DNA of 64,000 nucleotides from Azohydromonas australica DSM 1124 (GTDB taxonomy: Bacteria; Pseudomonadota; Gammaproteobacteria; Burkholderiales; Burkholderiaceae_C), in contig NZ_KE387204.1 of assembly GCF_000430725.1 (NCBI RefSeq), forward strand, positions 118,023 to 182,022, in the 5' to 3' direction. Under the pieces are notes generated by a model. That model made no database searches. It saw only the letters and a program-made list of their open reading frames with translations, and was not told the DNA's origin. Below are positions 1 through 8,425 of this stretch, piece after piece (position 1 is the stretch's first letter; each line of letters begins with the position of its first letter). The translations under genes and the position numbers were made by a program.

Positions 1-76
1 ATACGCCATGGATGCGCACCGTGCGGGTACGGGATTCGTAAAGAATCGGGTCGGCCGCAACGAAGAATTCGCACAT
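1..76 (-). CDS. Ribbon-helix-helix domain protein, N-terminal fragment
   Basis: Only the first 25 codons lie in the window; the gene runs off the left edge. The ATG at 76-74 follows a GGAG site and gives MCEFFVAADPILYESRTRT, then VRIHGV. This matches the start of small RHH_4-type proteins (MC.LF...DP.LYE..TRS.R..G), which are putative DNA-binding proteins of unknown target. It begins 23 bases after the GMC dehydrogenase stop on the same strand, so it may be the last gene of that transcript. The assignment rests on a short stretch and is an inference from family memory. Confidence 0.55.
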   Translation of the reverse strand, partial: MCEFFVAADPILYESRTRTVRIHGV

Positions 77-99
77 TCTTGTCTCCAGGATAATTTGTT

Positions 100-1668
100 T
101 TACAGCGCGCGCTGCGACATTTGCGACGCAATATATTCTGCCTGCCGGATGGCCAGCGTCACGATGGTGAGGGTCGGATTTTCCGCACCGCCGGTGGTGA
201 ACTGGCTGCCGTCGCTGATGAAAAGGTTCTGCACGTCGTGCGTCTGGCCCCACTTGTTGCACACGCCGTCGGTGGGGCGCGCGCTCATGCGGCAGGTGCC
301 CAGGTTGTGGGTGGACGGGTAGGGCGGCGTGCGGAAGGTGCGTATTGCGCCGGCGGCCTGGTAGATGCGCTCGCCCTGCGTGAAGGCATGGTTGCGCATG
401 GCGACGTCGTTCGGGTGGTCGTCGTAGTGCACGTTGGGCACCGGGTTGCCCCACTTGTCTTTCACGCTGGTGTTGAGCGTCACGCGGTTGGTGTCGCGCG
501 GCATGTCCTCGCCCACCAGCCACATGCCGGCGAGCTGGGTGTAGCGCTCCATCCACCAGGCGAACTCCGGTCCCCAGCCGCCCGGGTTCAGGAAGGCTGC
601 CATGAAGGGCAGGCCCAGCGAGAGCGTTTCCATTTCATAGCCGCCCGCGAAGCCGCGGCGCGTGTCGTGGCCCGCCTCGTCGCGCACGATGCCCGCCATC
701 GTAGTGCCGCGGAACATGTGCACCGGGTCCTTGAAGGCGGCGTACACCGAGCCCGTCATGTGCCGCATGTAGTTGCGGCCGACCTGGCCGGAGGAGTTGG
801 CCAGCCCGTCGGGGAACTTGTTCGAGGCCGACAGCAGCAGCAGGCGCGGCGTCTCGATGGAGTTGCCCGCCACGCAGACCACGCGGGCCTTCTGGCGCTG
901 CTCCTTGCCGGCCTTGTCGAAATACACCACGCCGGTGACCTTGCCGGCCGCGTCGTGCTCGATGCGGGTGACGTGGGACTCGGGGCGCAGCTCGAAGTTG
1001 CCCGTCGCCTCGGCCTTGGGAATCTCGGTGTACAGCGTGGACCACTTGGCGCCGCTCTTGCAGCCCTGGAAGCAGAAGCCCAGCTGCATGCAGCGTCCGC
1101 GGACGTCGCGCGGCTGGCTGTTGATGGCCATGTTCCCGGTGTGCACCTCCTTGTAGCCCAGCCGGGTAGCGCCGTTGTAGAGCACCTTGAAGTTGTTGTT
1201 GCCCGGCAGGCCCGGGATGCCGTGGGTGCGCGTCACGCCCATCTTGTCCTCGGCGCGCGTGTAGTACGGCTCCAGCTCCTTGAGCGTGAGGGGCCAGTCC
1301 AGCAGGTTGGCGTCCTTGATGCCGCCGTACTCGCTGCGGACGCGGAACTCGTGCTCCTGGAAGCGCAAGGACGCGCCGGCCCAGTGCGTGGTGGTGCCGC
1401 CGACGGTCTTGCAGATCCAGGCCGGCAGGCCCGCGAAGTCCTTGGCGACGCGCCAGCTGCCGGAGGTGGTGCGCGGGTCCAGCCAAGCCAGCTGGCTGAA
1501 GGACTTCCACTCGTCGTTGATGAAGCTGGCGTTCGACTGCTGGGCGCCGGCCTCCAGCACGACCACCTTGATGCCCTTCTGGCACAGCTCGTTGGCCAGG
1601 GTGCCGCCACCGGCGCCCGAGCCGATGACGACGACCACCGAGTCGTCCGCGAGATCGAATACAGCCAT
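100..1668 (-). CDS. GMC-family oxidoreductase, gluconate 2-dehydrogenase-type large subunit
   Basis: A 522-residue flavoprotein that should oxidise a sugar or sugar acid and pass electrons to the respiratory chain. The N terminus carries the FAD Rossmann motif GSGAGGG at about residues 16-22, and the C terminus has the GMC signature region STHNLGTCRM and FTTGGAENPT with the active-site His/Asn type residues. I take ATG 1668 because the Rossmann strand begins 11 residues later; the open frame runs to 1770 without family character. It follows the small Tat subunit gene by 70 bases, the usual order of membrane gluconate, sorbitol or fructose dehydrogenases. The third, cytochrome c subunit is not next to it. 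Substrate is unknown. Confidence 0.85.
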   Translation of the reverse strand: MAVFDLADDSVVVVIGSGAGGGTLANELCQKGIKVVVLEAGAQQSNASFINDEWKSFSQLAWLDPRTTSGSWRVAKDFAGLPAWICKTVGGTTTHWAGASLRFQEHEFRVRSEYGGIKDANLLDWPLTLKELEPYYTRAEDKMGVTRTHGIPGLPGNNNFKVLYNGATRLGYKEVHTGNMAINSQPRDVRGRCMQLGFCFQGCKSGAKWSTLYTEIPKAEATGNFELRPESHVTRIEHDAAGKVTGVVYFDKAGKEQRQKARVVCVAGNSIETPRLLLLSASNKFPDGLANSSGQVGRNYMRHMTGSVYAAFKDPVHMFRGTTMAGIVRDEAGHDTRRGFAGGYEMETLSLGLPFMAAFLNPGGWGPEFAWWMERYTQLAGMWLVGEDMPRDTNRVTLNTSVKDKWGNPVPNVHYDDHPNDVAMRNHAFTQGERIYQAAGAIRTFRTPPYPSTHNLGTCRMSARPTDGVCNKWGQTHDVQNLFISDGSQFTTGGAENPTLTIVTLAIRQAEYIASQMSQRAL

Positions 1669-1738
1669 GAATGTCTCCAGACCAGGCGTGCCGTGGCCGC
1701 CTGTGTGTGTTTTCGAACAGCGACCGCCGCCTGCGCGC

Positions 1739-2359
1739 TCAGCCCATGTAGGGCTTGGGGCTGGCTTCAAGCGGGGGGGCGGGCAGCCACTTCAGGTCCT
1801 GGAAGCCGCGGGTGATGTAGCCGCCCTTCTCCCACGCCGAGCCCGGATAGCCGAAGGCGGCGAAGGCCATGTCGTTGTCGTAGAGGGAGGTGACGCACTT
1901 GCCGCGCACCGTGTTGAAGAAGGCCTGGCCCTCCATGGCCTTGACGGCCTCGGTACGCCGCGCCACGGAGGCCTTGGCGAAGCTGCCGCCTGCCAAGTGG
2001 TCCAGGGTGGCGGTGCCGTCGCTCAACAGCTTGGCCAGCGCCGGGTCGTCGCCGGCCATGGCATCCAGGTCCTTGGCCAGCAGGGCATAGACGGCGTCGG
2101 GCAGCTTCGCATGCGGATACAGCACGCGCCCCATCAGCAGCAGCGTGCGGCCCTGCGCCTCGCTCAACGTCTTGAGCTCCACGGCCCAGGACGTGGACGG
2201 GGCAAGCAAGGCCAGCGGGCTGCCCGCAGCCAGGGTGCCCATCAGGATGCCGGAGCCCTTGAGCAGGCTGCGTCGCGTCAGGGGCAGGGGCAGCCTGGGG
2301 ACCTCGCCGCTGGGCTCGTCACAGCCGCCGGACAAGGGTGCGATGGGAACGACCTTCAT
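1739..2359 (-). CDS. Gluconate 2-dehydrogenase subunit 3 (gamma) family, Tat-exported
   Basis: A 206-residue protein with a twin-arginine signal (TRRSLLKGSG near residue 30) followed by a hydrophobic stretch, then a soluble helical domain typical of gluconate 2-dehydrogenase subunit 3 (PF13618 type). In this family the subunit accompanies the GMC flavoprotein and carries it through the Tat pathway to the periplasm. ATG 2359 has GGAG seven bases upstream; the longer open frame to 2446 adds unstructured residues only. It is the first gene of a two-gene unit with the flavoprotein downstream. Confidence 0.82.
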   Translation of the reverse strand: MKVVPIAPLSGGCDEPSGEVPRLPLPLTRRSLLKGSGILMGTLAAGSPLALLAPSTSWAVELKTLSEAQGRTLLLMGRVLYPHAKLPDAVYALLAKDLDAMAGDDPALAKLLSDGTATLDHLAGGSFAKASVARRTEAVKAMEGQAFFNTVRGKCVTSLYDNDMAFAAFGYPGSAWEKGGYITRGFQDLKWLPAPPLEASPKPYMG

Positions 2360-2678
2360 GAGCGCGTCTCCTTCGAGGCGGCTCTGCGTGCCGCCTTTCG
2401 TCGTTGGTGCCCGCACTGTAGGAACCGGCCCACCGCGCCGGGGCATAGCCCTCTACCTACAGGGAAAGCACTGAGAAACGCCCGGCCCGGCGCCTGCGTG
2501 CTGGCTGTAGCCCGCGGCAAAGGCATTCCAACGTTCCGACGGCGTGCCCGTTAGAGGCCGGCTCGAATTCAATTTCTGTCGCAGTCCAAATGAAAAAGCG
2601 CGCCGAAGCGCGCCTTTACACAAGCTGTTCAAGATCCACGGCGTCAGGCGTTCCTGGGCGCTGCGGCGGAAACACAGC
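2360..2678. other. Intergenic region between the dehydrogenase pair and the proXWV operon
   Basis: About 320 bases with no convincing gene. It must hold the promoter of the leftward dehydrogenase pair and, at its right end, the proX terminator listed separately. Nothing else was recognised. Confidence 0.5.
2593..2617 (-). terminator. Intrinsic terminator after proX
   Basis: Read on the minus strand, GCGCGC-TTCG-GCGCGC forms a six-base-pair stem with a UUCG tetraloop (2598-2613), followed by five T residues (2597-2593). It lies about 60 bases beyond the proX stop and ends the aldehyde dehydrogenase/proVWX direction of transcription. Confidence 0.85.
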
Positions 2679-3563
2679 TCACTGCGGCAACCAGGCCTTC
2701 AGCTTCTCCGGATGCGCCTCCACGAACTTCTTGGCCGCCGTCTCGTAGTTGTTCGTGCTGTAGCCCTCATGCTCGATGGCTTCGACGTCCGCCAGGTCCA
2801 GCTTGAAATTCTTGATGAAGGCATGCACTTGCGGGAACTTGGTCGCGAACTGCTTGGAGCCGAAGGCATGAATTTGCTCCTCGCCACCCATGCTGCCCTT
2901 GGGATCCTTCAGGTAGCGCATGTTCCATTTCTGGAACATCCAGTGCGGGCTCCAGACCGTGGCGACAAACCACTGCTTGCCCGGATAGGCTCGGGAAACC
3001 GTGGCCAGCATGCCGGCCTCGCTGGCCGACTGGAGCTTGTAGCCCGCCGCATCGAGCTTGTATTCCTTGACCGTCTTCTCGGCCGCCCGCATCACGCCGC
3101 TGCCGGGCTCGATACCCTGGATCGTCCCATTCATCTTGCTTTTCACCTCGGGCTTGGCCAGGTCGGCAATCGACGACACCTCGGACTCGGGAATATAGGA
3201 GGGCACGGCCCAGCCGTTCTTGCCGCCCGAGTAAATGATGCCGATATCGTCCAGGTCGCTCTTGTGCTTCTGGTAATAGGCGTCATGGGTCACCGGCAGC
3301 CAGCCGCCCAGCAGCACATCCAGGTTGCCGCGGGCCACGCCCTGGAACTGGATGGCAATGTCGGCATTGACCAGTTGCACCGGCTGCTTGAGCTTGGTTT
3401 CCAGCACGTATTTGGCGACATTGGCCACGGCCATCACGTCCGCCCAGTTGTTGTAGCCCATTTTCAAGGGCTCAGCGGCCATGGCGCTGCCGGTGGCGGC
3501 ACCCAATGCAAATACCGACAAGGTCAGTCCGGCGATGCGCGACTTGAAAAACTTGCTGTTCAT
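2679..3563 (-). CDS. proX: Glycine betaine/proline-type ABC transporter, substrate-binding protein
   Basis: A 294-residue exported binding protein of the OpuAC/ProX family. A Sec signal peptide (MNSKFFKSRIAGLTL... ending AMA-AEP near residue 30) precedes a mature domain starting LKMGYNNWADV, where family members recognise quaternary ammonium compounds through aromatic residues. It is the last gene of proV-proW-proX, 42 bases after proW and ahead of a terminator. The linked aldehyde dehydrogenase and GntR operator suggest uptake for catabolism and not osmoprotection; the exact ligand (betaine, proline betaine, carnitine or similar) cannot be read from sequence. Confidence 0.88.
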   Translation of the reverse strand: MNSKFFKSRIAGLTLSVFALGAATGSAMAAEPLKMGYNNWADVMAVANVAKYVLETKLKQPVQLVNADIAIQFQGVARGNLDVLLGGWLPVTHDAYYQKHKSDLDDIGIIYSGGKNGWAVPSYIPESEVSSIADLAKPEVKSKMNGTIQGIEPGSGVMRAAEKTVKEYKLDAAGYKLQSASEAGMLATVSRAYPGKQWFVATVWSPHWMFQKWNMRYLKDPKGSMGGEEQIHAFGSKQFATKFPQVHAFIKNFKLDLADVEAIEHEGYSTNNYETAAKKFVEAHPEKLKAWLPQ

Positions 3564-3605
3564 GGAAACCTCTCCTTCAGTTGGCGAGCTGCAAAAGCCC
3601 GTGGT

Positions 3606-4502
3606 TCAAGTCCGGAATGCGCGGCTCAGGCCGCTCTTGGCTTTGGACGCCGTGGAATTGCCGTTGGCCTTGGACTTCTTGGGCTTCTTCACCCCGAAGC
3701 TCTCGGTCAGCCGGTCGAGGACGATGGCCAGCAGCACCACGCCCAGGCCGCCTTCGAAACCGATGCCCACATCCAGCCGCTGAATACCGCTGATCACATA
3801 TTCACCCAGCCCGCCGGCGCCAATCATCGACGCGACCACGACCATGGAGAGCGCCATCATGATGGTCTGGTTCACGCCGGCCATGATGGAGGGCAGGGCG
3901 TTGGGCAGCTGGATTTTCCAGAGCAGTTGAAGGTCCGTGCTGCCAAACGAGCGGCCGGCTTCCATCAATTCTGGACGAACCTGGGCGATACCCAGCGTCG
4001 TGAGGCGCACGACGGGCGGCATGGCGAACACGATGGTGGCCAGCACCGCCGGCACCCGGCCCAGGCCGAAGAGAATCACCGCCGGAATCAGGTAGACGAA
4101 GGCGGGCATCGTCTGCATGAAATCCAGCAGTGACCGCAGGACCAGGCCAACGCGTTCACTTCTCGCACCCCAAATACCCAGCGGAACACCGACGGCGAGG
4201 CTGAGCACGGTGGCCGCAATCACCAGCGCCAGCGTGGAAACGGTCTGGGTCCACAGGCCCATGTAATTGATGGTACCCAGGGCCAGGCCCACGAAAATGG
4301 CAAAACCCACACCGCGCCGCCATACCGCCAGGCCCACGAAAAGCACCAGCATGGCAACGAAGGGAACGGCGGTCAGCCCGTCTTCGAGCAGCTTGACCAC
4401 GGTATCGAGCGCGGCCGAGAAAGCATTGAACGCGCCGCTGAATTCTGAGAACAGCAGGTTGACCAGCTGTTCCGCGGATTGTCCGATGATTGAGGAGTTC
4501 AT
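3606..4502 (-). CDS. proW: ABC transporter permease, ProU/OpuA type
   Basis: A 298-residue integral membrane protein with about six to seven hydrophobic segments and the permease EAA-type loop (near PELMEAGRSFGSTDLQLLWKI and PSIMAGVNQTIMMAL), as in ProW. It forms the channel of the betaine-type importer with ProV and ProX. Its ATG (4502-4500) overlaps the proV stop in an ATGA arrangement, so it depends on translation reaching the true end of proV. The proV frameshift upstream could therefore lower its expression. Confidence 0.9.
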   Translation of the reverse strand: MNSSIIGQSAEQLVNLLFSEFSGAFNAFSAALDTVVKLLEDGLTAVPFVAMLVLFVGLAVWRRGVGFAIFVGLALGTINYMGLWTQTVSTLALVIAATVLSLAVGVPLGIWGARSERVGLVLRSLLDFMQTMPAFVYLIPAVILFGLGRVPAVLATIVFAMPPVVRLTTLGIAQVRPELMEAGRSFGSTDLQLLWKIQLPNALPSIMAGVNQTIMMALSMVVVASMIGAGGLGEYVISGIQRLDVGIGFEGGLGVVLLAIVLDRLTESFGVKKPKKSKANGNSTASKAKSGLSRAFRT

Positions 4503-5795
4503 GCCATTCTCCGTTCCATGACCTGCTTGAGAATCGTGCGACAGGACACCACGCCCGCGAGCCGCCCGGTGGCGTCCGTCACGGGAACGTCGTGTTCCTG
4601 GTTCAAGGCGATTTCGGCGAGCTGGTGCAAATCAGCCTCCAGCGAAACCGCGGTGGTATTGCGCAGGAACGCGTCCTGAATCGAAGCGTGCCCGGCCTTG
4701 TGGATCGATGCCCGGGAAACGCAGCCTTGATAATGGCCCGTCTCATCGCAGACATAAGCGTATTCCACACCCTTGTCGATGAGCTGATTCAAATAACGCT
4801 CGGCGGATGCCCCCGGGTTGCAGGTGATCAGGTTTGCATCAGCCCCCGTCAGCATGCTCGATGCCTTGAGAAAACGGGACACATCGACGTTGCGGAAGAA
4901 ATCCCGCACGAATTCGTCTGCCGGCGATTGAATCAGCTCGGCTGGCGTGCCGACCTGGATCAGGCAACCGTCCTTCATGATCCCGATCCGCCCGCCAATC
5001 TTGATCGCCTCGTCGATGTCGTGCGAAATGAAGACGATGGTGCGCTGCTCTTCCTTTTGCAGCCTCAGCAGCTCGTTCTGCATTTCGGAGCGAATCAGCG
5101 GGTCCAGCGCCGAGAAAGCCTCGTCCATCAGCAAGACCGCCGGGTTCACGGCCAGCGCCCGCGCCAGCCCCACGCGCTGCTGCATGCCGCCCGAGAGCTC
5201 GCTGGGGTGCAGCTTGGCGTAAGGAGCCGAGGCCCACGCGCGCCAGGGCAGCTTGGGCCACGCCGTAGCGCTCCGCCTTCTTGACGCCGGCGACTTCCAA
5301 GCCGTAGGCCACGTTGTCCAGCAGGTTGCGGTTCGGCAGCAGCGCAAACGACTGGAACACCATCGCCATTTTCTGGCGGCGCACGGCCTGCAATTCCGAC
5401 GCTGACATCGGCGCGATATCCCGGCCCTCCAGGACCACCTGGCCGGCAGTCGGCTCGATCAGCCGGTTCAAAAGCCGGACCAGGGTCGATTTACCGGAAC
5501 CGGACAGCCCCATGACGACGAAAATCTCGCCCGCCTTGACGGACAGGCTCACGTCCTGGACCGCGACCATGTTGCCGGTCTGCTGGAAAATATCGTCGCG
5601 GCCAAGTCCCTGCTTCATCAACTGCAGCGCACGCTCGGGTTTGGGCCCGAAGATTTTCGACAGGTTCCTGACCTGCAGCAGCTCCGTACCGGTGGCCGCG
5701 ACGGCCCGGGCTGCGGTTGACGTGGCCGCTGCCTTGAGTGCACCCGGATGTACCGCGGCGTCTTGAGTGAATGTCAGCGTCGTAGTCATTACCAA
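4499..5795 (-). pseudogene. proV: ABC transporter ATPase ProV with CBS domains, single-base frameshift
   Basis: The ATPase of the importer. The 5' frame (from 5795) gives the Walker A GLSGSGKST and Q-loop MVFQSFALLP, then reads ARVGLGS before leaving the family. The second frame resumes at YAKLHPSELSGGMQQRVGL with the ABC signature, Walker B VLLMDEAFSALD, switch His FISHDIDEA, and two C-terminal CBS repeats. The junction is at 5220-5224: removing one A of the AA at 5221-5222 gives GLGSYAKLHPSE and one 431-residue protein of normal ProV length. All motifs are otherwise intact, so this is a very recent mutation or a sequencing error. Start could also be the second ATG at 5789. Confidence 0.88.
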
Positions 5796-5896
5796 ACCTC
5801 AACTTCCAAGTCTTTGGCTGCCGTTTTGAATTGCAGCCCGGAGCCGGCGAAGGCGCAGGAATCGGGCTTGCGCCTTCGCCCCACCTGTATGGCGAA

Positions 5897-7396
5897 TCAG
5901 ATGTCGCCTGCCTCGCTGTCGCTGAGATCCAGCCAGATGGTCTTCAACTGGGTGTACTGGTCGTGCGCGTGCACCGACTTGTCCCGGCCGCCGAAACCCG
6001 ATTGCTTGTAGCCGCCAAACGGGGTGGTGGAATCGCCTTCGCCGAAGGAATTCACGGTGACCGTGCCGGCCTTGATCGCGCGCGCCGCCCGCAAGGCACG
6101 TGTGCCGTTGGCGGTGAATACCGAGGCGGTGAGACCATATTCAGTGTCGTTGGCCATGGCTACGGCCTGCTGCAGGCTGTCCACTGTCAGCACGGACAGA
6201 ATCGGCCCGAAAATCTCCTCGCGCGCATGCCGCACGCCGTTGTGCTCCACTTCGACGATGGTCGGGTGCACGTAGCGCTCGTCACTGGTCACGCCGCCGT
6301 AGAGCACCTTTTCGCCCTGGTCCAGGAACGATTTGACCTTGGAGAAATGCGCGGGGGAAACCAGCGGCCCAATACGGTGCGCAGGGTCCATCGGATCACC
6401 CACGCGCCAGGCATCGGCCAGCTGGAAAACCTTTTTCAGCAGCGGTTCCTTGATGACCTTGTGGACGATGAGCCGCGAAATGGCGGAGCAGTTCTGCCCC
6501 ATGTTCCAGAAGGCGCCGTTCACGATATGGGTAGCCACGGCATCGAGATCGGCCACGTCGTCCATCACGATGCAAGGGTTCTTGCCGCCCAGCTCCAGCA
6601 CCACTTCCTTGAGATTGCTCTCCGCGGCGTATTTCAGGAAGCGACGCCCTGTCACGGTGGAGCCGGTGAACGACACGGCGTCAATATCCATGTGGCGGCC
6701 GATGGGCTCGCCGACGCCGGAACCGGAGCCGGTCAGCACGTTGAGAATGCCGGGCGGCACGCCTGCTTCCAGCGCCAACTCCGCCACCCGCAGCGCGGTC
6801 AGGGAGGTTTCCGCCGCGGGCTTGATCACCAGCGCATTACCGGCCGCCAGCGCCGGGCCGATTTTCCAGGCCAGCATCAGCAGCGGGAAATTCCAGGGCA
6901 GCACCAGGCCCACCACGCCCATGGGCTCCCGCACGATCATGGCCATGTGGCTGTCCGACGCCGGGGCCACCTGGTCGTAAATCTTGTCGATGGCCTCGGC
7001 GTGCCAGCGCAGGCAGTGGATGGTTTCAGGAACGTCCACCGTCTGACAGTCGAAAATGGTCTTGCCGCTATCCAGGCTTTCCATCACCGCCAGTTCCTGG
7101 ACATTCGCTTCGAGCAGGTCGGCCAAGCGCAGCAGCACTTTCTTGCGGCTGGCCGGATGCAGCTTGGACCAGCGGCCGTCTTCCAGGGCGGCGCGCGCAT
7201 GCGAGACGGCAATATCCACGTCCTCCGCTGAGCAGGCCGGCAGATTCGCCAGCACTTCGCCCGTGGCCGGGTTGGTGGTCGAAAAGGTCGCCCCGGATGC
7301 CGCGGCATAAGGCTCGCCATTGACGATGGCCTTGCTCGGCAGCCTTAACTGCTTGGCCAGCTGTTGGTACTCGGTTTTGCTCAGCAATTCAGACAT
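5897..7396 (-). CDS. NAD(P)-dependent aldehyde dehydrogenase, PuuC/betaine-aldehyde-dehydrogenase-like
   Basis: A complete 499-residue ALDH. It has the NAD-binding PWNFPLLM segment, the FTGSTVTGR turn, the general-base region LELGGKNP and the catalytic cysteine in NMGQNCSA, then the EEIFGPILSV motif. Members close to it oxidise gamma-aminobutyraldehyde derivatives, betaine aldehyde or related amino-aldehydes to acids. It lies 101 bases upstream of proV on the same strand and is probably the first gene of an ALDH-proVWX operon. A GTCTAC-N5-GTAGAC operator 207 bases before its start matches one beside the gntR gene at 15.2 kb, arguing for GntR control. Substrate is an inference. Confidence 0.87.
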   Translation of the reverse strand: MSELLSKTEYQQLAKQLRLPSKAIVNGEPYAAASGATFSTTNPATGEVLANLPACSAEDVDIAVSHARAALEDGRWSKLHPASRKKVLLRLADLLEANVQELAVMESLDSGKTIFDCQTVDVPETIHCLRWHAEAIDKIYDQVAPASDSHMAMIVREPMGVVGLVLPWNFPLLMLAWKIGPALAAGNALVIKPAAETSLTALRVAELALEAGVPPGILNVLTGSGSGVGEPIGRHMDIDAVSFTGSTVTGRRFLKYAAESNLKEVVLELGGKNPCIVMDDVADLDAVATHIVNGAFWNMGQNCSAISRLIVHKVIKEPLLKKVFQLADAWRVGDPMDPAHRIGPLVSPAHFSKVKSFLDQGEKVLYGGVTSDERYVHPTIVEVEHNGVRHAREEIFGPILSVLTVDSLQQAVAMANDTEYGLTASVFTANGTRALRAARAIKAGTVTVNSFGEGDSTTPFGGYKQSGFGGRDKSVHAHDQYTQLKTIWLDLSDSEAGDI

Positions 7397-7602
7397 GTCA
7401 ATTTTCCTGTTGCGTCAGATAAGGAAAGCAAGGGGCGCCTCGACGGCGTCTTGCAAATAGGGTCACTTCGCATTCCCCGGACCTCGGCCCGAAGGGCTAC
7501 GGCAGCGGGGCCGCAGGCCGGGCTCGTTCGTTCGCGCTGGCCGGCTCCATGGCGTGCCCCGCTTCTGCCTGCGCCTGCGGTTCGACATTTGCACTACTGA
7601 CT

Positions 7603-7619
7603 GTCTACAAATAGTAGAC
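7603..7619. promoter_or_regulatory. Operator-like palindrome GTCTAC-N5-GTAGAC (site 1)
   Basis: GTCTAC-AAATA-GTAGAC, perfect six-base arms with a five-base spacer, next to the AT-rich run at 7628-7637 and 207 bases upstream of the aldehyde dehydrogenase start. Identical half-sites and spacing occur at 15282-15298 beside the gntR start. FCD-type GntR dimers bind such short palindromes, so these are probably shared operators of the regulators encoded at 14.5-16.5 kb. Binding itself is inferred. Confidence 0.65.
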
Positions 7620-8310
7620 GAGAGGGCAAATTTTTTTACTGGGGTTTGTCCTAGGCGCATCGCCGGCGGACGGGGAATGCTGCTATCGCACGAGGCTGGC
7701 GTCGCAGGGACGGTGCCGGCAAGGACCCGGCAACAACGATAGGCGAGGCGCCGTCGCCCGTGATGTCGCCTGCGACACGCCCGAAGCGGATTGCGACAGC
7801 GTGCGCGGCCTTGCGGCCCAGGCCCCGCGCGCACTTGGCAGCGGGAAGGGCGGCGGCCACGAGCGGCTGGACGCAGTGTGGAGACATGGGCTGCGTTCTC
7901 GTTTGAAAGATGCCCGGCGTTCGCAAGCACCGTGCCAGTCCTGCCTTGGCGCGCCATTGACGCGTCATCGACGCCCAACGGATGGGCCTTCCAGCGCTGC
8001 ATCACGTCCAACGGTGGCTCCACCGCGCCCGAACTGTCCCAAGCCGGCACGGGCATGCCGTGTCGGCATGCAATTCATGTTGCTTTATCAACCACCATGC
8101 GATTGGTGCCCGTCCACAGGCCATCGTCTGAGCCTGCACATCGCCAACCCAAGTGGCGAACCGGACCGCGCCGAAGTCTCAATCAAGTGCATGCGGCCCT
8201 TTATTGGGGCCTGACGCGAGCGCCGTGCGCCGCCAAGGTGCACGGCCGGCCACGGGTCGATGCGGCCCTGCCGCGCGCTGAGTTTCGGGCCGGTGGAGGG
8301 ACCATGCAAA

Positions 8311-8341
8311 CGCGCACGCTAGGCAGTGCCTAGCGTGCGCG
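8311..8341. repeat. 31-base perfect palindrome (15-base arms, 1-base centre)
   Basis: The left arm 8311-8325 (CGCGCACGCTAGGCA) is the exact reverse complement of 8327-8341, with a single G between. It lies 85 bases beyond the minus-strand porin stop. As RNA it would form a very stable hairpin, but only a TTT follows on the porin strand, so it is a weak classical terminator. A second inverted repeat, GACCGT-GTA-ACGGTC, sits at 8350-8364. Confidence 0.75.
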
Positions 8342-8349
8342 TACAAGTT

Positions 8350-8364
8350 GACCGTGTAACGGTC
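8350..8364 (-). terminator. Small inverted repeat after the porin gene
   Basis: GACCGT-GTA-ACGGTC forms a six-pair stem with a three-base loop, between the porin stop (8426) and the 31-base palindrome. Without a T tract it is only a possible terminator or RNA-stability element. Confidence 0.3.
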
Positions 8365-8425
8365 CCGGCTTCTGCGCGGGTCGCTGCTGCCCCGGCCGCG
8401 GGCCGGGGCGAAGGCCGCTTCGGAC

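Larger units (their letters stand above)
7397..8425. other. One-kilobase intergenic region
   Basis: I found no gene in this stretch; the open frames have no recognisable family features and lie in GC-rich reading-frame shadows. It contains the operator-like palindrome at 7603-7619 with an AT-rich tract beside it (7628-7637, likely the aldehyde dehydrogenase promoter region) and two inverted repeats near the porin end (8311-8341 and 8350-8364). The remainder (about 7650-8300) has no feature I can support. Confidence 0.45.

Noticed and set aside
7801..8333. Several 100-200 codon open frames in the one-kilobase gap
   Set aside because: They overlap each other in different frames, show no homology-like motifs and start at unsupported codons.
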